A DNA stretch of 15,860 nucleotides from Candidatus Shapirobacteria bacterium UBA1420 (GTDB taxonomy: Bacteria; Patescibacteriota; Microgenomatia; UBA12405), in NCBI GenBank assembly GCA_002304845.1, contig DBPM01000030.1:1-15860 (forward strand). Direction: 5' to 3'. Numbering within the stretch: the stretch's first letter is position 1; every line of letters begins with the position of its first letter. The position numbers and the translations under genes were made by a program. This document shows, piece after piece, positions 7,221-13,946 of this stretch. The notes below the pieces were generated by a model. The model worked only from the letters and a program-made list of their open reading frames with translations, ran no database searches and was not told where the DNA came from.

Positions 7221-9875
7221 ATGACCGATAAAACTCCCAATAACACCAATTCAACCGTAAACATCGGCAAAATAATTCCGGTAGATATCATTCCAGAAAT
7301 GGAAAAATCCTATTTGGATTACGCCATGTCTGTCATCGTCGAAAGAGCTTTACCTGATATCAGAGACGGTCTCAAACCTGTCCATCGTCGCATTTTGTAT
7401 GCCATGGAACAAATGAATCTGGGACCAGGTGGCCGTTTTACTAAATCAGCTAAAGTTGTTGGTGAAGTCTTGGGTAAATATCATCCCCACGGTGATGCCG
7501 CCGTTTATGGTTCTATGGTTCGTTTAGCTCAAGACTTTTCTTTACGCTATCCCTTAATCAACGGTCAAGGAAATTTTGGCTCTATTGACGGTGATCCTCC
7601 AGCCGCCATGCGGTACACCGAGGTCAAAATGAGCAAAATCGCTCCGGAAATGATTGCCGATTTAGATAAAGACACTATCCCTATAAAAGATAATTTTGAC
7701 GCCACTCTCCAAGAACCAGAAGTTCTCCCGGCCCGTATTCCCAATCTACTCTTAAACGGAGCCGACGGTATTGCCGTCGGCATGGCCACTAAAATTCCCC
7801 CTCACAATCTTAAAGAACTGTGTGCTGGTATTGACCATATCCTCAATAATTGCACCTTAGAGAAGGAAGAAGCACCCTTGGAAATTAACCCCATTTTAGA
7901 AAAAAATCTTAGTACTCAAGAAATAGTCTTAAAACCGGTCAAAGATCTAGAAAGACTTTCTTTCAATGTTGAAACGGCTATTACCAGTGAAGATTTGGCT
8001 CAATTTGTCACCGGTCCTGATTTTCCTACCGCCGGAGAAATTTATGGAAAAACCGGCATTTTAGAAATGTACAATACCGGTCGAGGTAAATTTATCCTCC
8101 GCGGTAAAGCTAATATCGAAGAAACTAAATCCGGCAAAATCAGAATCGTCATTACTGAAATCCCATATCAAGTTAATAAATCCGAAATGATTCGGAAAAT
8201 CGCTCAACTGGTCACTGATAAAAAAATTATGGGTATTTCCGATCTCCGAGACGAATCCGATCGACATGGTATCCGAGTTGTTGCTGAAATTAAAAAGCAC
8301 GGCAAACCCAAAGCTGTTCTCAACAAACTTTACAAATATACTCCTCTTCAATCTTCCTATTCAGCCAACATTTTAGCCCTAGTCAACGGCATTCCTCAAA
8401 CCCTCAACCTCAGACAAATTCTCCTTTTATTCCTTAGACACCGTGAAAGTATTATTCGTCGTCGCTCTATTTTCGAACTCAAAAGCGCCTATCTTCGTAA
8501 CCATATTTTGGAAGGTTTCAAAAAAGCCTTGGATATTATCGACGAGGTTATTAAAACCATTAGAGCCACTAAAACCGATGAAGATCCTAAATTAAAATTA
8601 ATGGAAAAATTCGGCTTTACGGATCTTCAATCCCAAGCTATTTTGGATATGCAATTGCGCAAGCTCTCCGGCTTGGAACGTCAAAAAATTGACGAAGAAT
8701 ACCAAAATATCCAACAAAGTATTGCCAATCTCACTGCTATTGTCACTGTCCCTGAACAAATGGTTGCCGTTTTGAAGACTGAAAACCAGGAAATTGCCGA
8801 CAAATATGGTGATGACCGTAAAACCAAAATCTATGCCAAGTCTCTCGAAGACTTCACTGACGAAGATCTGATTCCCAATGAAGCCACACTGGTAACTCTG
8901 ACCCGCGGTGGTTATATCAAACGAGTGGCTATGGGTACCTACCGGACTCAACGTCGTGGTGGTATCGGTGTCAGCGGCATGACCACTAAAGCCGAAGATG
9001 AAGTCGAAAATATGCTCTTTGTCGATACCCACGATGACTTGTTGATTTTCACCAATAAAGGTCGCTGTTTCAAAATCAAAGTTTGGGATATCAACGAATC
9101 CAGTCGTCAGTCCAAAGGTCAAGCTGTTATTAACCTGATTAACATTATTCAAGGAGAAACTGTTCAAGCTGTTTTACCCGTCAGTAAGGGACATTCCGCT
9201 AATTATATTATTCTGGCTACCAAAAAAGGTGTCATCAAGAAAACTGCTATTGATAAGTTCAAAAATGTCCGACAATCAGGTCTCGCCGCTATCAAACTCG
9301 ATCCTCATGATGAATTGATTTGGGCTAAACTCAGCTCCGGCAATGATCAAATTTTTATGGTGACTTATCAGGGTAAATGTATCCGCTTCAATGAAACTGA
9401 TGCTCGTCCCATGGGTCGACACACTCGCGGTGTCCGAGGTATCAATCTCAAAGAAAATGATTATTTAGTTGGTTTAGACATTCTGCCCCAAAGTGTCACC
9501 GCTGCTAAAGCTGAAAAAACTAATAAAAAGTTTTTCCGCCATCTCTTAACTATCACCGAAAACGGTATTGGTAAACGCTCTGATGCCTATCTTTATCCTC
9601 TCCAAAAACGCGGTGGAGTTGGTGTTAAAGTTTCCCATCTTACCGAAAAAACTGGTAACATCTCCGGCGCTGCTATTGTCACTGAAAACGACGATCAGGT
9701 TCTTTTTGTCAGTCGCAAAGCCACTACCATTAAATTACCTCTCAAAAATATTCCCACTTTATCCAGAAACACTAAAGGAGTAATTCTCATGAGACTTAAA
9801 AGCGATGATAAAGTCAGTACTTTGACCGTCTTACCTGCCAATCCCGAATCCGATTCTAACCCTAAAAAAATATAG
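7221..9875 (+). CDS. gyrA: DNA gyrase subunit A
   Basis: 884 residues. Breakage-reunion subunit of gyrase. The catalytic Tyr132 lies in [11 protein letters not shown]. The winged-helix quinolone pocket reads [17 protein letters not shown]: Ala93 and Gly97 stand where E. coli has Ser83 and Asp87. [10 protein letters not shown] and [24 protein letters not shown] are typical. Between that block and GPDFPT the protein is about 40 residues longer than E. coli GyrA (about 210-252). The C-terminal beta-pinwheel starts near 560 and has a GyrA box QRRGGIG (577-583), with Ile for the usual Lys, supporting gyrase over ParC. Later blades carry RGVRGINL and KRGGVGVKV. There is no Shine-Dalgarno; a TATAAT lies 5 nt before the ATG. 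The gene converges with xer, and no strong terminator follows it. Confidence 0.97.
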   Translation: MTDKTPNNTNSTVNIGKIIPVDIIPEMEKSYLDYAMSVIVERALPDIRDGLKPVHRRILYAMEQMNLGPGGRFTKSAKVVGEVLGKYHPHGDAAVYGSMVRLAQDFSLRYPLINGQGNFGSIDGDPPAAMRYTEVKMSKIAPEMIADLDKDTIPIKDNFDATLQEPEVLPARIPNLLLNGADGIAVGMATKIPPHNLKELCAGIDHILNNCTLEKEEAPLEINPILEKNLSTQEIVLKPVKDLERLSFNVETAITSEDLAQFVTGPDFPTAGEIYGKTGILEMYNTGRGKFILRGKANIEETKSGKIRIVITEIPYQVNKSEMIRKIAQLVTDKKIMGISDLRDESDRHGIRVVAEIKKHGKPKAVLNKLYKYTPLQSSYSANILALVNGIPQTLNLRQILLLFLRHRESIIRRRSIFELKSAYLRNHILEGFKKALDIIDEVIKTIRATKTDEDPKLKLMEKFGFTDLQSQAILDMQLRKLSGLERQKIDEEYQNIQQSIANLTAIVTVPEQMVAVLKTENQEIADKYGDDRKTKIYAKSLEDFTDEDLIPNEATLVTLTRGGYIKRVAMGTYRTQRRGGIGVSGMTTKAEDEVENMLFVDTHDDLLIFTNKGRCFKIKVWDINESSRQSKGQAVINLINIIQGETVQAVLPVSKGHSANYIILATKKGVIKKTAIDKFKNVRQSGLAAIKLDPHDELIWAKLSSGNDQIFMVTYQGKCIRFNETDARPMGRHTRGVRGINLKENDYLVGLDILPQSVTAAKAEKTNKKFFRHLLTITENGIGKRSDAYLYPLQKRGGVGVKVSHLTEKTGNISGAAIVTENDDQVLFVSRKATTIKLPLKNIPTLSRNTKGVILMRLKSDDKVSTLTVLPANPESDSNPKKI

Positions 9876-10068
9876 GATATTTCTATATCAAAATTATAGG
9901 ACATTCATATAATATTTTCTCTTATTAGCAGAGTAGGGGAGTGAGTGCTAAACAGCTTCAAAAATTCAAAAAAGACCTAAAATAGGGAAAAATCAATCAT
10001 TATTCAGGCTAGGGGAGTCATTTTAACTAATTTTGCCCATAGATTCGCTAAAAGGGTCTAACTATAGG
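9876..10068. other. Convergent gyrA/xer gap with stem-loop and G-rich motifs
   Basis: 193 bp without a gene. It holds a weak AT hairpin at the gyrA stop (ATATAG 9870-9875 with CTATAT 9883-9888), a TATAAT at 9908-9913, a stem-loop TTAGCA (9925-9930) / TGCTAA (9946-9951) whose loop is GAGTAGGGGAGTGAG, and a second G-rich word GGCTAGGGGAGTCA (10007-10020). The + strand is locally richer in G than in C, opposite to the coding regions. No strong terminator was found for either flanking gene. Confidence 0.5.
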
Positions 10069-11016
10069 CTATTGATCTTTTTTATTTGAATTGCCTATAT
10101 TACCCAAATGATATTTTTCATGAACCTCACGTAACCTGGCATCAGTCACGTGAGTGTAGATTTGAGTGGTGGCAATATTTTTATGTCCCAAAATTTCCTG
10201 CACTGAACGCAAGTCAGCTCCAGCCCTCAACAGGTCTGTGGCCATTGAATGACGTAAAGTGTGGGGAGTAGCCTCAATCGGTAACTTGGCTAATCTGACA
10301 TAATGCTTTACCATCCTCTCCACTGATCGAGCCGACAACCTTAAACTACCAGTCAATTCTTCTTTTCCACCATAGCGAATAAACATCGCCTCATCATAAT
10401 CAGTTCGATTTTTTAAATATCTGTCAATATATTCCGCCGCTCTTTGAGATATAAACACCACCCGAGCCTTACCACCCTTGCCGATAATACCAAATTCACG
10501 TGTCTTTAGGTTAATTTGTTCACGATTCAATCTTACCAACTCCGACACCCGCAATCCCGTGGAAAACAGCATTTCCAAAATTGCCCTGTCTCTCAATCCA
10601 GTTTTAGTGGAAAGTAAGGGTTGATTTAACAATCTTTCCAATTGCTCAGCGTTCAAAAACTTTAAAGAATGATCCTTATTTCGAGGCACATCAATCTTTT
10701 CCGGCTGCATTACCTCATAATCGTTTTTAATCAACCACTTCAAAAAAGACCTCAACGCAATCACATAATAACCTTGAGTCACTACTTTCATTTCACCGTG
10801 AGTTCCCGGCAATCTTGATAAATACAATCTGAAGTCTCGCACCGTTTCAGGATTTATATCGGAAACATTCGGCTTTTCCATCCCTTTACTTTGAAAATAC
10901 TTTTCTAAAACCGACAGATAATGCTGGTAGTTTCTTACTGTTAGCTTCGAGCAGTTTTTTTCTATTTCCAAATGTTCCAAAAAACGCCTGATGGCTGTGT
11001 TTAAATCCAAATCCAT
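10069..11016 (-). CDS. xer: Xer-family tyrosine recombinase
   Basis: 315 residues from the ATG at 11016, preceded by AGGA at 7-nt spacing; a GTG five codons upstream (11031) is less likely. It cuts and rejoins DNA at specific sites through a 3'-phosphotyrosine link, resolving chromosome dimers in the Xer role. The SAM-like core-binding domain (about 5-100) is followed by the catalytic domain with every active-site residue: Arg156 (STGLRVSEL), Lys183 (GGKARVVFI), His252 and Arg255 (PHTLRHSMAT), His278 (LGHKNIATT) and Tyr287 (IYTHV). Length and gapless motifs fit XerC/XerD/XerA rather than a phage integrase. It is alone on its transcript, convergent to gyrA, with a large repeat-rich region upstream. 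Whether it works alone (XerH/XerS/XerA style) or with a partner cannot be told here. Confidence 0.93.
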   Translation of the reverse strand: MDLDLNTAIRRFLEHLEIEKNCSKLTVRNYQHYLSVLEKYFQSKGMEKPNVSDINPETVRDFRLYLSRLPGTHGEMKVVTQGYYVIALRSFLKWLIKNDYEVMQPEKIDVPRNKDHSLKFLNAEQLERLLNQPLLSTKTGLRDRAILEMLFSTGLRVSELVRLNREQINLKTREFGIIGKGGKARVVFISQRAAEYIDRYLKNRTDYDEAMFIRYGGKEELTGSLRLSARSVERMVKHYVRLAKLPIEATPHTLRHSMATDLLRAGADLRSVQEILGHKNIATTQIYTHVTDARLREVHEKYHLGNIGNSNKKDQ

Positions 11017-11041
11017 AGTTAATCCTAGCACAGAAAAATCA

Positions 11042-11075
11042 TAAACGTGCGTTTACGGGCCTCTAGTGAAGTCAC
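11042..11075. promoter_or_regulatory. Two small dyads just upstream of xer
   Basis: TAAACG-TG-CGTTTA (11042-11055) and GTGA-AG-TCAC (11066-11075) lie 26-60 bp before the xer ATG. Their position fits operator sites for xer control. No clear -35/-10 pair was found on the minus strand, so this is tentative. Confidence 0.35.
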
Positions 11076-11130
11076 ATATAAATTTTACCTATTTATAGGC
11101 AAAATTTTATAAAATATTAAAATAAATCCA

Positions 11131-11220
11131 AAAAAATAGGCCGGGGGAGTCAAGAGGAGCTTTTAAGCCTAAGCTTTTCTCAGGCAACAGGCAGCTAATA
11201 GGAGAGTAAAAGTGTCTTTA
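11131..11220 (+). ncRNA. Candidate structured RNA, G-rich, of unknown family
   Basis: The segment is much richer in G+C than its AT-rich surroundings, and G exceeds C on the + strand. It contains a 10-bp stem AGAGGAGCTT (11153-11162) / AAGCTTTTCT (11171-11180) with an 8-nt loop. Two G-U pairs fold only in the + strand transcript. GGCCGGGGGAGTCA precedes the stem and GGCAACAGGCAGC follows it. I do not recognise a riboswitch, 6S, tmRNA, SRP or RNase P signature. A promoter is not evident. Confidence 0.3.
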
Positions 11221-11308
11221 TTTAACCACTTCTCAATAAAATCATAAATAAAAAAGAAAAAAATAAAAAAATTCAAAACACAGAATCCAAGCACTCCCCT
11301 CCACTTCT

Positions 11309-11336
11309 CTTTTACATAACGTCGTAAAAGATACAT
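11309..11336 (-). other. Candidate Xer recombination (dif-like) site
   Basis: TCTTTTAC (11308-11315) and GTAAAAGA (11324-11331) are perfect inverted arms around an 8-bp spacer. On the minus strand the 11-bp half-site TTATGTAAAAG matches the XerD arm of B. subtilis dif (TTATGTAAACT, from memory) at 9 of 11 bases; the next 6 bp (ACGACG) would be the central region and ATGTATCTTTT the other arm, which does not match known XerC arms. It is 293 bp upstream of the xer start. Proximity of site and gene is known for XerS/difSL and XerH/difH. Confidence 0.4.
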
Positions 11337-11515
11337 TGTGCGACATAGTATTTTTTACTTCCCCTCCACAGGGGGATAACAAGTCTTCTATCTTCTCTCT
11401 TATCTTCCATTGATGTCTTTTATTTCTTTCAATAATCCCTAACAACACCACTCTCCCAAGACCACTCTCGATAATCAAAATGATCTATTGCCACCAATTT
11501 AAGTTTTCCACACAG

Positions 11516-11535
11516 ACTATATCATACTATATCAC
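11516..11535. repeat. Tandem decamer repeat
   Basis: ACTATATCAT and ACTATATCAC follow each other directly (9 of 10 identical). The 10-bp period equals about one helical turn, so a protein could bind both copies on one face. Immediately to the left is the DnaA-box-like TTTTCCACA (11503-11511). Confidence 0.5.
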
Positions 11536-11542
11536 TACCCTG

Positions 11543-11570
11543 TCCTATAATATTCGTGAAAATTATAGGA
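11543..11570. repeat. 28-bp nearly perfect palindrome
   Basis: TCCTATAATATTCG (11543-11556) and TGAAAATTATAGGA (11557-11570) are complementary at 12 of 14 positions, centred on G-T. It contains TATAAT (11546-11551). It may be an operator, a recombination site or an AT-rich cruciform. It has no flanking T-run of its own. Confidence 0.55.
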
Positions 11571-11605
11571 TATATTGTGAAAATCTTCCCCCACTTCCCT
11601 ACTTC

Positions 11606-11648
11606 GCCATGCCATAGCTTTTTTTTTGCGAAGGCAGGCACGTTTTTT
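11606..11648 (+). terminator. Hairpin followed by T-run, reading on the + strand
   Basis: GCCATGCC (11606-11613) pairs with GGCAGGC (11633-11639) with one bulged A, then ACG and TTTTTT (11643-11648). An alternative stem is CTTCGC (11602-11607) with GCGAAG (11628-11633). The T-run follows only on the + strand, where no gene is visible, so it either ends an unseen RNA or insulates the minus-strand operon. On the minus strand it would not be a standard terminator. Confidence 0.4.
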
Positions 11649-11664
11649 ATTTATTTATCTTATT

Positions 11665-12453
11665 TTATCCACCCCATCTGGTAGTTAAAATCATCGCTAG
11701 TATGGCTCCTATTGCCATATACGCGAAAGTCCTCACCACTCCCCTAAACAGTCGATCTCTAATTTCTGCCTGTATTAAGGCAGAAATTATATATATAACC
11801 ACCACCAGGTAGACAGAACCTCTAAAAATTCCTACAGGCCAAAAAGACAGTATTCCTATAAGTTCAGCCAGCACTATACTGGGGACGATGATATAAGGCC
11901 ATCTCCCCTTCTCTTTACCATCATCAGGCAATTCTATCGCTATATTCCAATAATTATTGGTAAATAACATTAAAGCTACCACTAAAGTCGCCAACATATT
12001 TCCCCAAAAAGGCAACTTAAAAGACAAGAGGGAATCAAAGAGGAAAAAAGCCGCCAACAATAAAATAATTAAACTAACGGTATAAGCTGCGCGATACAAA
12101 GGCACGGTCTTATAACCAATCGCCACTAAAAACACGTTGTTTACTAAAAACATCGTATATAAAATTAATCCGAAAAACAGGCTAGAACCAGTAATATATA
12201 CTGGCGTACTTGGTAATAGAGAAGCGAATAAACCAAAACCTATGGTCCACAGCCCTGGCAACAGAATCACCATAATCTTGGTATCCACACTACCTTCAAA
12301 AATTAATCCCAAACCAAACCAAAACAAAAAAGCTATCATCGCCAATAATACTAATAAACCATAATAACTTGACTCTATCGGTAGCGATAAATACATCGCA
12401 AAAGCACCACCACCAATCACCGAAGCTATAAAATGTTTAAGTCTTTTGTTCAT
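11665..12453 (-). CDS. Polytopic membrane protein, function unknown
   Basis: About 262 residues from MNKRLKHF at 12453; ATG 12474, seven codons upstream, is possible. I chose the inner start because it leaves a 17-nt overlap with yebC, as at two other junctions of this operon, and gives a basic N-terminus before the first helix. About nine hydrophobic segments follow each other with short loops, and the longest hydrophilic loop is ELPDDGKEKGRWP (about 183-195). No enzymatic motif is recognised; it looks like a permease-shaped or envelope assembly protein without a family I can name. It is the last gene of the minus-strand operon. A CPR-specific conserved family is plausible but not shown. Confidence 0.75.
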   Translation of the reverse strand: MNKRLKHFIASVIGGGAFAMYLSLPIESSYYGLLVLLAMIAFLFWFGLGLIFEGSVDTKIMVILLPGLWTIGFGLFASLLPSTPVYITGSSLFFGLILYTMFLVNNVFLVAIGYKTVPLYRAAYTVSLIILLLAAFFLFDSLLSFKLPFWGNMLATLVVALMLFTNNYWNIAIELPDDGKEKGRWPYIIVPSIVLAELIGILSFWPVGIFRGSVYLVVVIYIISALIQAEIRDRLFRGVVRTFAYMAIGAILAMILTTRWGG

Positions 12454-13153
12454 AATCAAAGCCCGCAAAGACATTAACTACATCTTCATTATCTTCCAGT
12501 GCCTCAATCAAATCTAAAATTTTACCCAATTCTTCCTCAGAATTTAATTTAATCGGGTTTAATACTCGGTAAATTAGGCCTGCACTTTCTATAGTTATCC
12601 CCTTTTCCATCATCACTGATTTAATGCGACTTAAATTCTCACTTTTGGTCAATATTCTCCGACTGTCGACATCAACCACCCCAGCATCAATTAAAAATAA
12701 CTCTGTGGCTTCATCCAGATCTTTTTCCGTCTCTATCTCCCCTACCCTCTCAAACATAAAAGCTACACTACCACTTTCCCCCAAGTTTCCGCCAAAATTT
12801 CTCAAAATTAACTTTACTTCCCCTAAAATTCGATTTTTATTATCTGTCTCAAACTCAATCATCATTGGTATTCCAAAAGGACCAAAGGCTTCCATTAAAC
12901 CACTGCTCAAATTATTTTTTCTTTCTTCAAACCTTTTCAATAATCTGTCAATATTTTCCTTAGGCATATTTACCGCCCTGGATTTTTCAATCGCTACCCG
13001 TAAAGCTGTATTTGACTCCGGATTACTGTTACCCCCACCTTCTCGAATTGCCGTTAAAATATCCTTGGAAACTTTAGTAAAAGCTTCACTTCTTTTTTTA
13101 TCCTGAGCCCCTTTTCGGTTTTTAATATTGGCCCATTTAGAATGCCCTGACAT
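12437..13153 (-). CDS. yebC: YebC/PmpR family protein
   Basis: 238 residues, the normal length of the family. The N-terminus MSGHSKWANIKNRKGAQDKKR is diagnostic, followed by the helical segment with ALRVAIEKSRAVNMPKENIDR and the beta-rich part EAFGPFGIPMMIEFETDNKNR (the family's GYGPGG...E.LTDNRNR). The conserved tail includes a short LIEALEDNEDVVNVFAGFD, matching LxDxDDVQxVYxN. YebC proteins were first described as transcriptional regulators (PmpR); more recent work assigns them to relief of ribosome stalling at proline runs, which fits the translation genes here. Note that the usual acidic segment is close to normal and nothing is missing. It overlaps the LytR_C gene by 17 nt upstream and the membrane protein downstream. 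Confidence 0.95.
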   Translation of the reverse strand: MSGHSKWANIKNRKGAQDKKRSEAFTKVSKDILTAIREGGGNSNPESNTALRVAIEKSRAVNMPKENIDRLLKRFEERKNNLSSGLMEAFGPFGIPMMIEFETDNKNRILGEVKLILRNFGGNLGESGSVAFMFERVGEIETEKDLDEATELFLIDAGVVDVDSRRILTKSENLSRIKSVMMEKGITIESAGLIYRVLNPIKLNSEEELGKILDLIEALEDNEDVVNVFAGFDYEQKT

Positions 13154-13946
13154 AACTATTATATTTTATCATCGAGGCATAATTTTTACCCGGATTAAGC
13201 ATTAATTCTTCAGGTAATAAAGTTTGGTTGCTCACCTGAGAACAACCAAACATTTTTGCCAAAGAATCTGCATAATCCTTGGTCGAATCACCCCCTTGAC
13301 TGACCACTTCACAACCATCTTTAACCATGTCATTTTCCACTGCCACCACGTTATATCCCCACCAATTTAAACGATCCGCCACAAAAGCCCCCAAGGCATT
13401 TTCACCGCTACTGTTTTTAACTGTCACCCTTAAATTCTTTTCCAAGAGATCAGCCTTAGCAAAATCACGAGCTAAAATATCATCAAGTTCTTCCTTTTTT
13501 ACCAATAAATTAGTGTTTATCAACTCCGTTTTTAACAGCCAATTACTCTGTTCTAACCAAAAACGACCACTCTCTATCAAACCCAAATGTTTCCAAAATT
13601 TCGTTGTGTTTCTCCATTCATCAATTTTGGTCACCGGTATAATTACCTCAGGATAAATTCCAAAATTATAAAAAAACATCTCTTTAATTAACTTTTCTTG
13701 TTTACCTTGATCATAAATTTTTTCTACCTTATCAGCCGCATACCAACCCATCCCTCCTGGCAACCACAATTCCACTTCCGGAGTCACTTTTAACACATTC
13801 ACCATTCCTCTCAACGGTGATATCGACACCACTCCCACTCCCTCTGGTGCCACCAGCCCCACTACCCTATCCTCCCTTCGCCAACCTCTCTTGATTAGAA
13901 AAAATAGAGATATAAAAATTACCAATGCTACCAATATTTTTTTCAT
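13137..13946 (-). CDS. Membrane-anchored LytR_C-domain envelope protein
   Basis: 269 residues. MKKILVALVIFISLFFLIKRG is an N-terminal anchor or uncleaved signal. Residues about 27-110 (GVGVVSISPLRGMVNVLKVTPEVEL ... KVEKIYDQG ... IYPEVIIPV) resemble a reduced LytR-CpsA-Psr core, without the Arg and Asp residues I would expect for a phosphotransferase. Residues about 171-235 match a LytR_C domain: LRVTVKNSSGENALGAFVADRLNWWGYNVVAV and a late DYADSLAKMFGC. Two Cys (212, 235) in that domain could form a disulfide. LCP proteins attach polymers to peptidoglycan; here a binding or scaffolding role is more likely (inference). It joins rluD-like by an ATGA overlap and yebC by 17 nt. Confidence 0.75.
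   Translation of the reverse strand: MKKILVALVIFISLFFLIKRGWRREDRVVGLVAPEGVGVVSISPLRGMVNVLKVTPEVELWLPGGMGWYAADKVEKIYDQGKQEKLIKEMFFYNFGIYPEVIIPVTKIDEWRNTTKFWKHLGLIESGRFWLEQSNWLLKTELINTNLLVKKEELDDILARDFAKADLLEKNLRVTVKNSSGENALGAFVADRLNWWGYNVVAVENDMVKDGCEVVSQGGDSTKDYADSLAKMFGCSQVSNQTLLPEELMLNPGKNYASMIKYNSYVRAF

Larger units (their letters stand above)
11017..11664. other. 648-bp non-coding, repeat-rich region upstream of xer
   Basis: No convincing gene on either strand. From left to right: dyads 11042-11055 and 11066-11075; an imperfect hairpin 11081-11108; a G-rich RNA-like segment 11131-11220; a dif-like dyad 11309-11336 between two TCCCCTCCAC repeats (11295-11304 and 11360-11369); a CCCCT/AGGGG stem 11361-11374; a DnaA-box-like TTTTCCACA at 11503-11511; a tandem decamer 11516-11535; a 28-bp palindrome 11543-11570; and a hairpin with T-run 11606-11648. 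Regulatory, RNA and recombination roles are all possible. Confidence 0.6.

Noticed and set aside
8598..9167. 189-codon minus-strand reading frame
   Set aside because: Antisense to the gyrA C-terminal region; no motif.
10069..11016. Phage or integron integrase
   Set aside because: Size, motif spacing and lack of an arm-binding N-terminal domain or integron patch agree with Xer; no tRNA attachment site or phage genes are adjacent.
11017..11031. GTG start for xer five codons upstream
   Set aside because: The ATG at 11016 has AGGA at proper spacing, and the family begins close to that residue.
11138..11160. Mn2+ (yybP-ykoY) riboswitch because of GGGGAGT
   Set aside because: That family has GGGGAGUA followed by a second conserved loop; the third base after GGGGAG and the rest do not match, and no transporter gene lies downstream on the + strand.
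11242..11478. 78-codon minus-strand reading frame in the non-coding region
   Set aside because: TTG start without a ribosome site, a tail of Phe/Tyr/Leu made from an A/T run, no recognisable motif, and it crosses the dif-like dyad and repeats.
11017..11664. Replication origin
   Set aside because: Only one DnaA-box-like word (TTTTCCACA), no dnaA or dnaN nearby, converging genes and no visible GC-skew change.
12624..13106. 160-codon + strand reading frame
   Set aside because: It lies wholly antisense inside yebC, whose protein is a clear family member; composition is Ser/Leu/Lys-rich shadow type.
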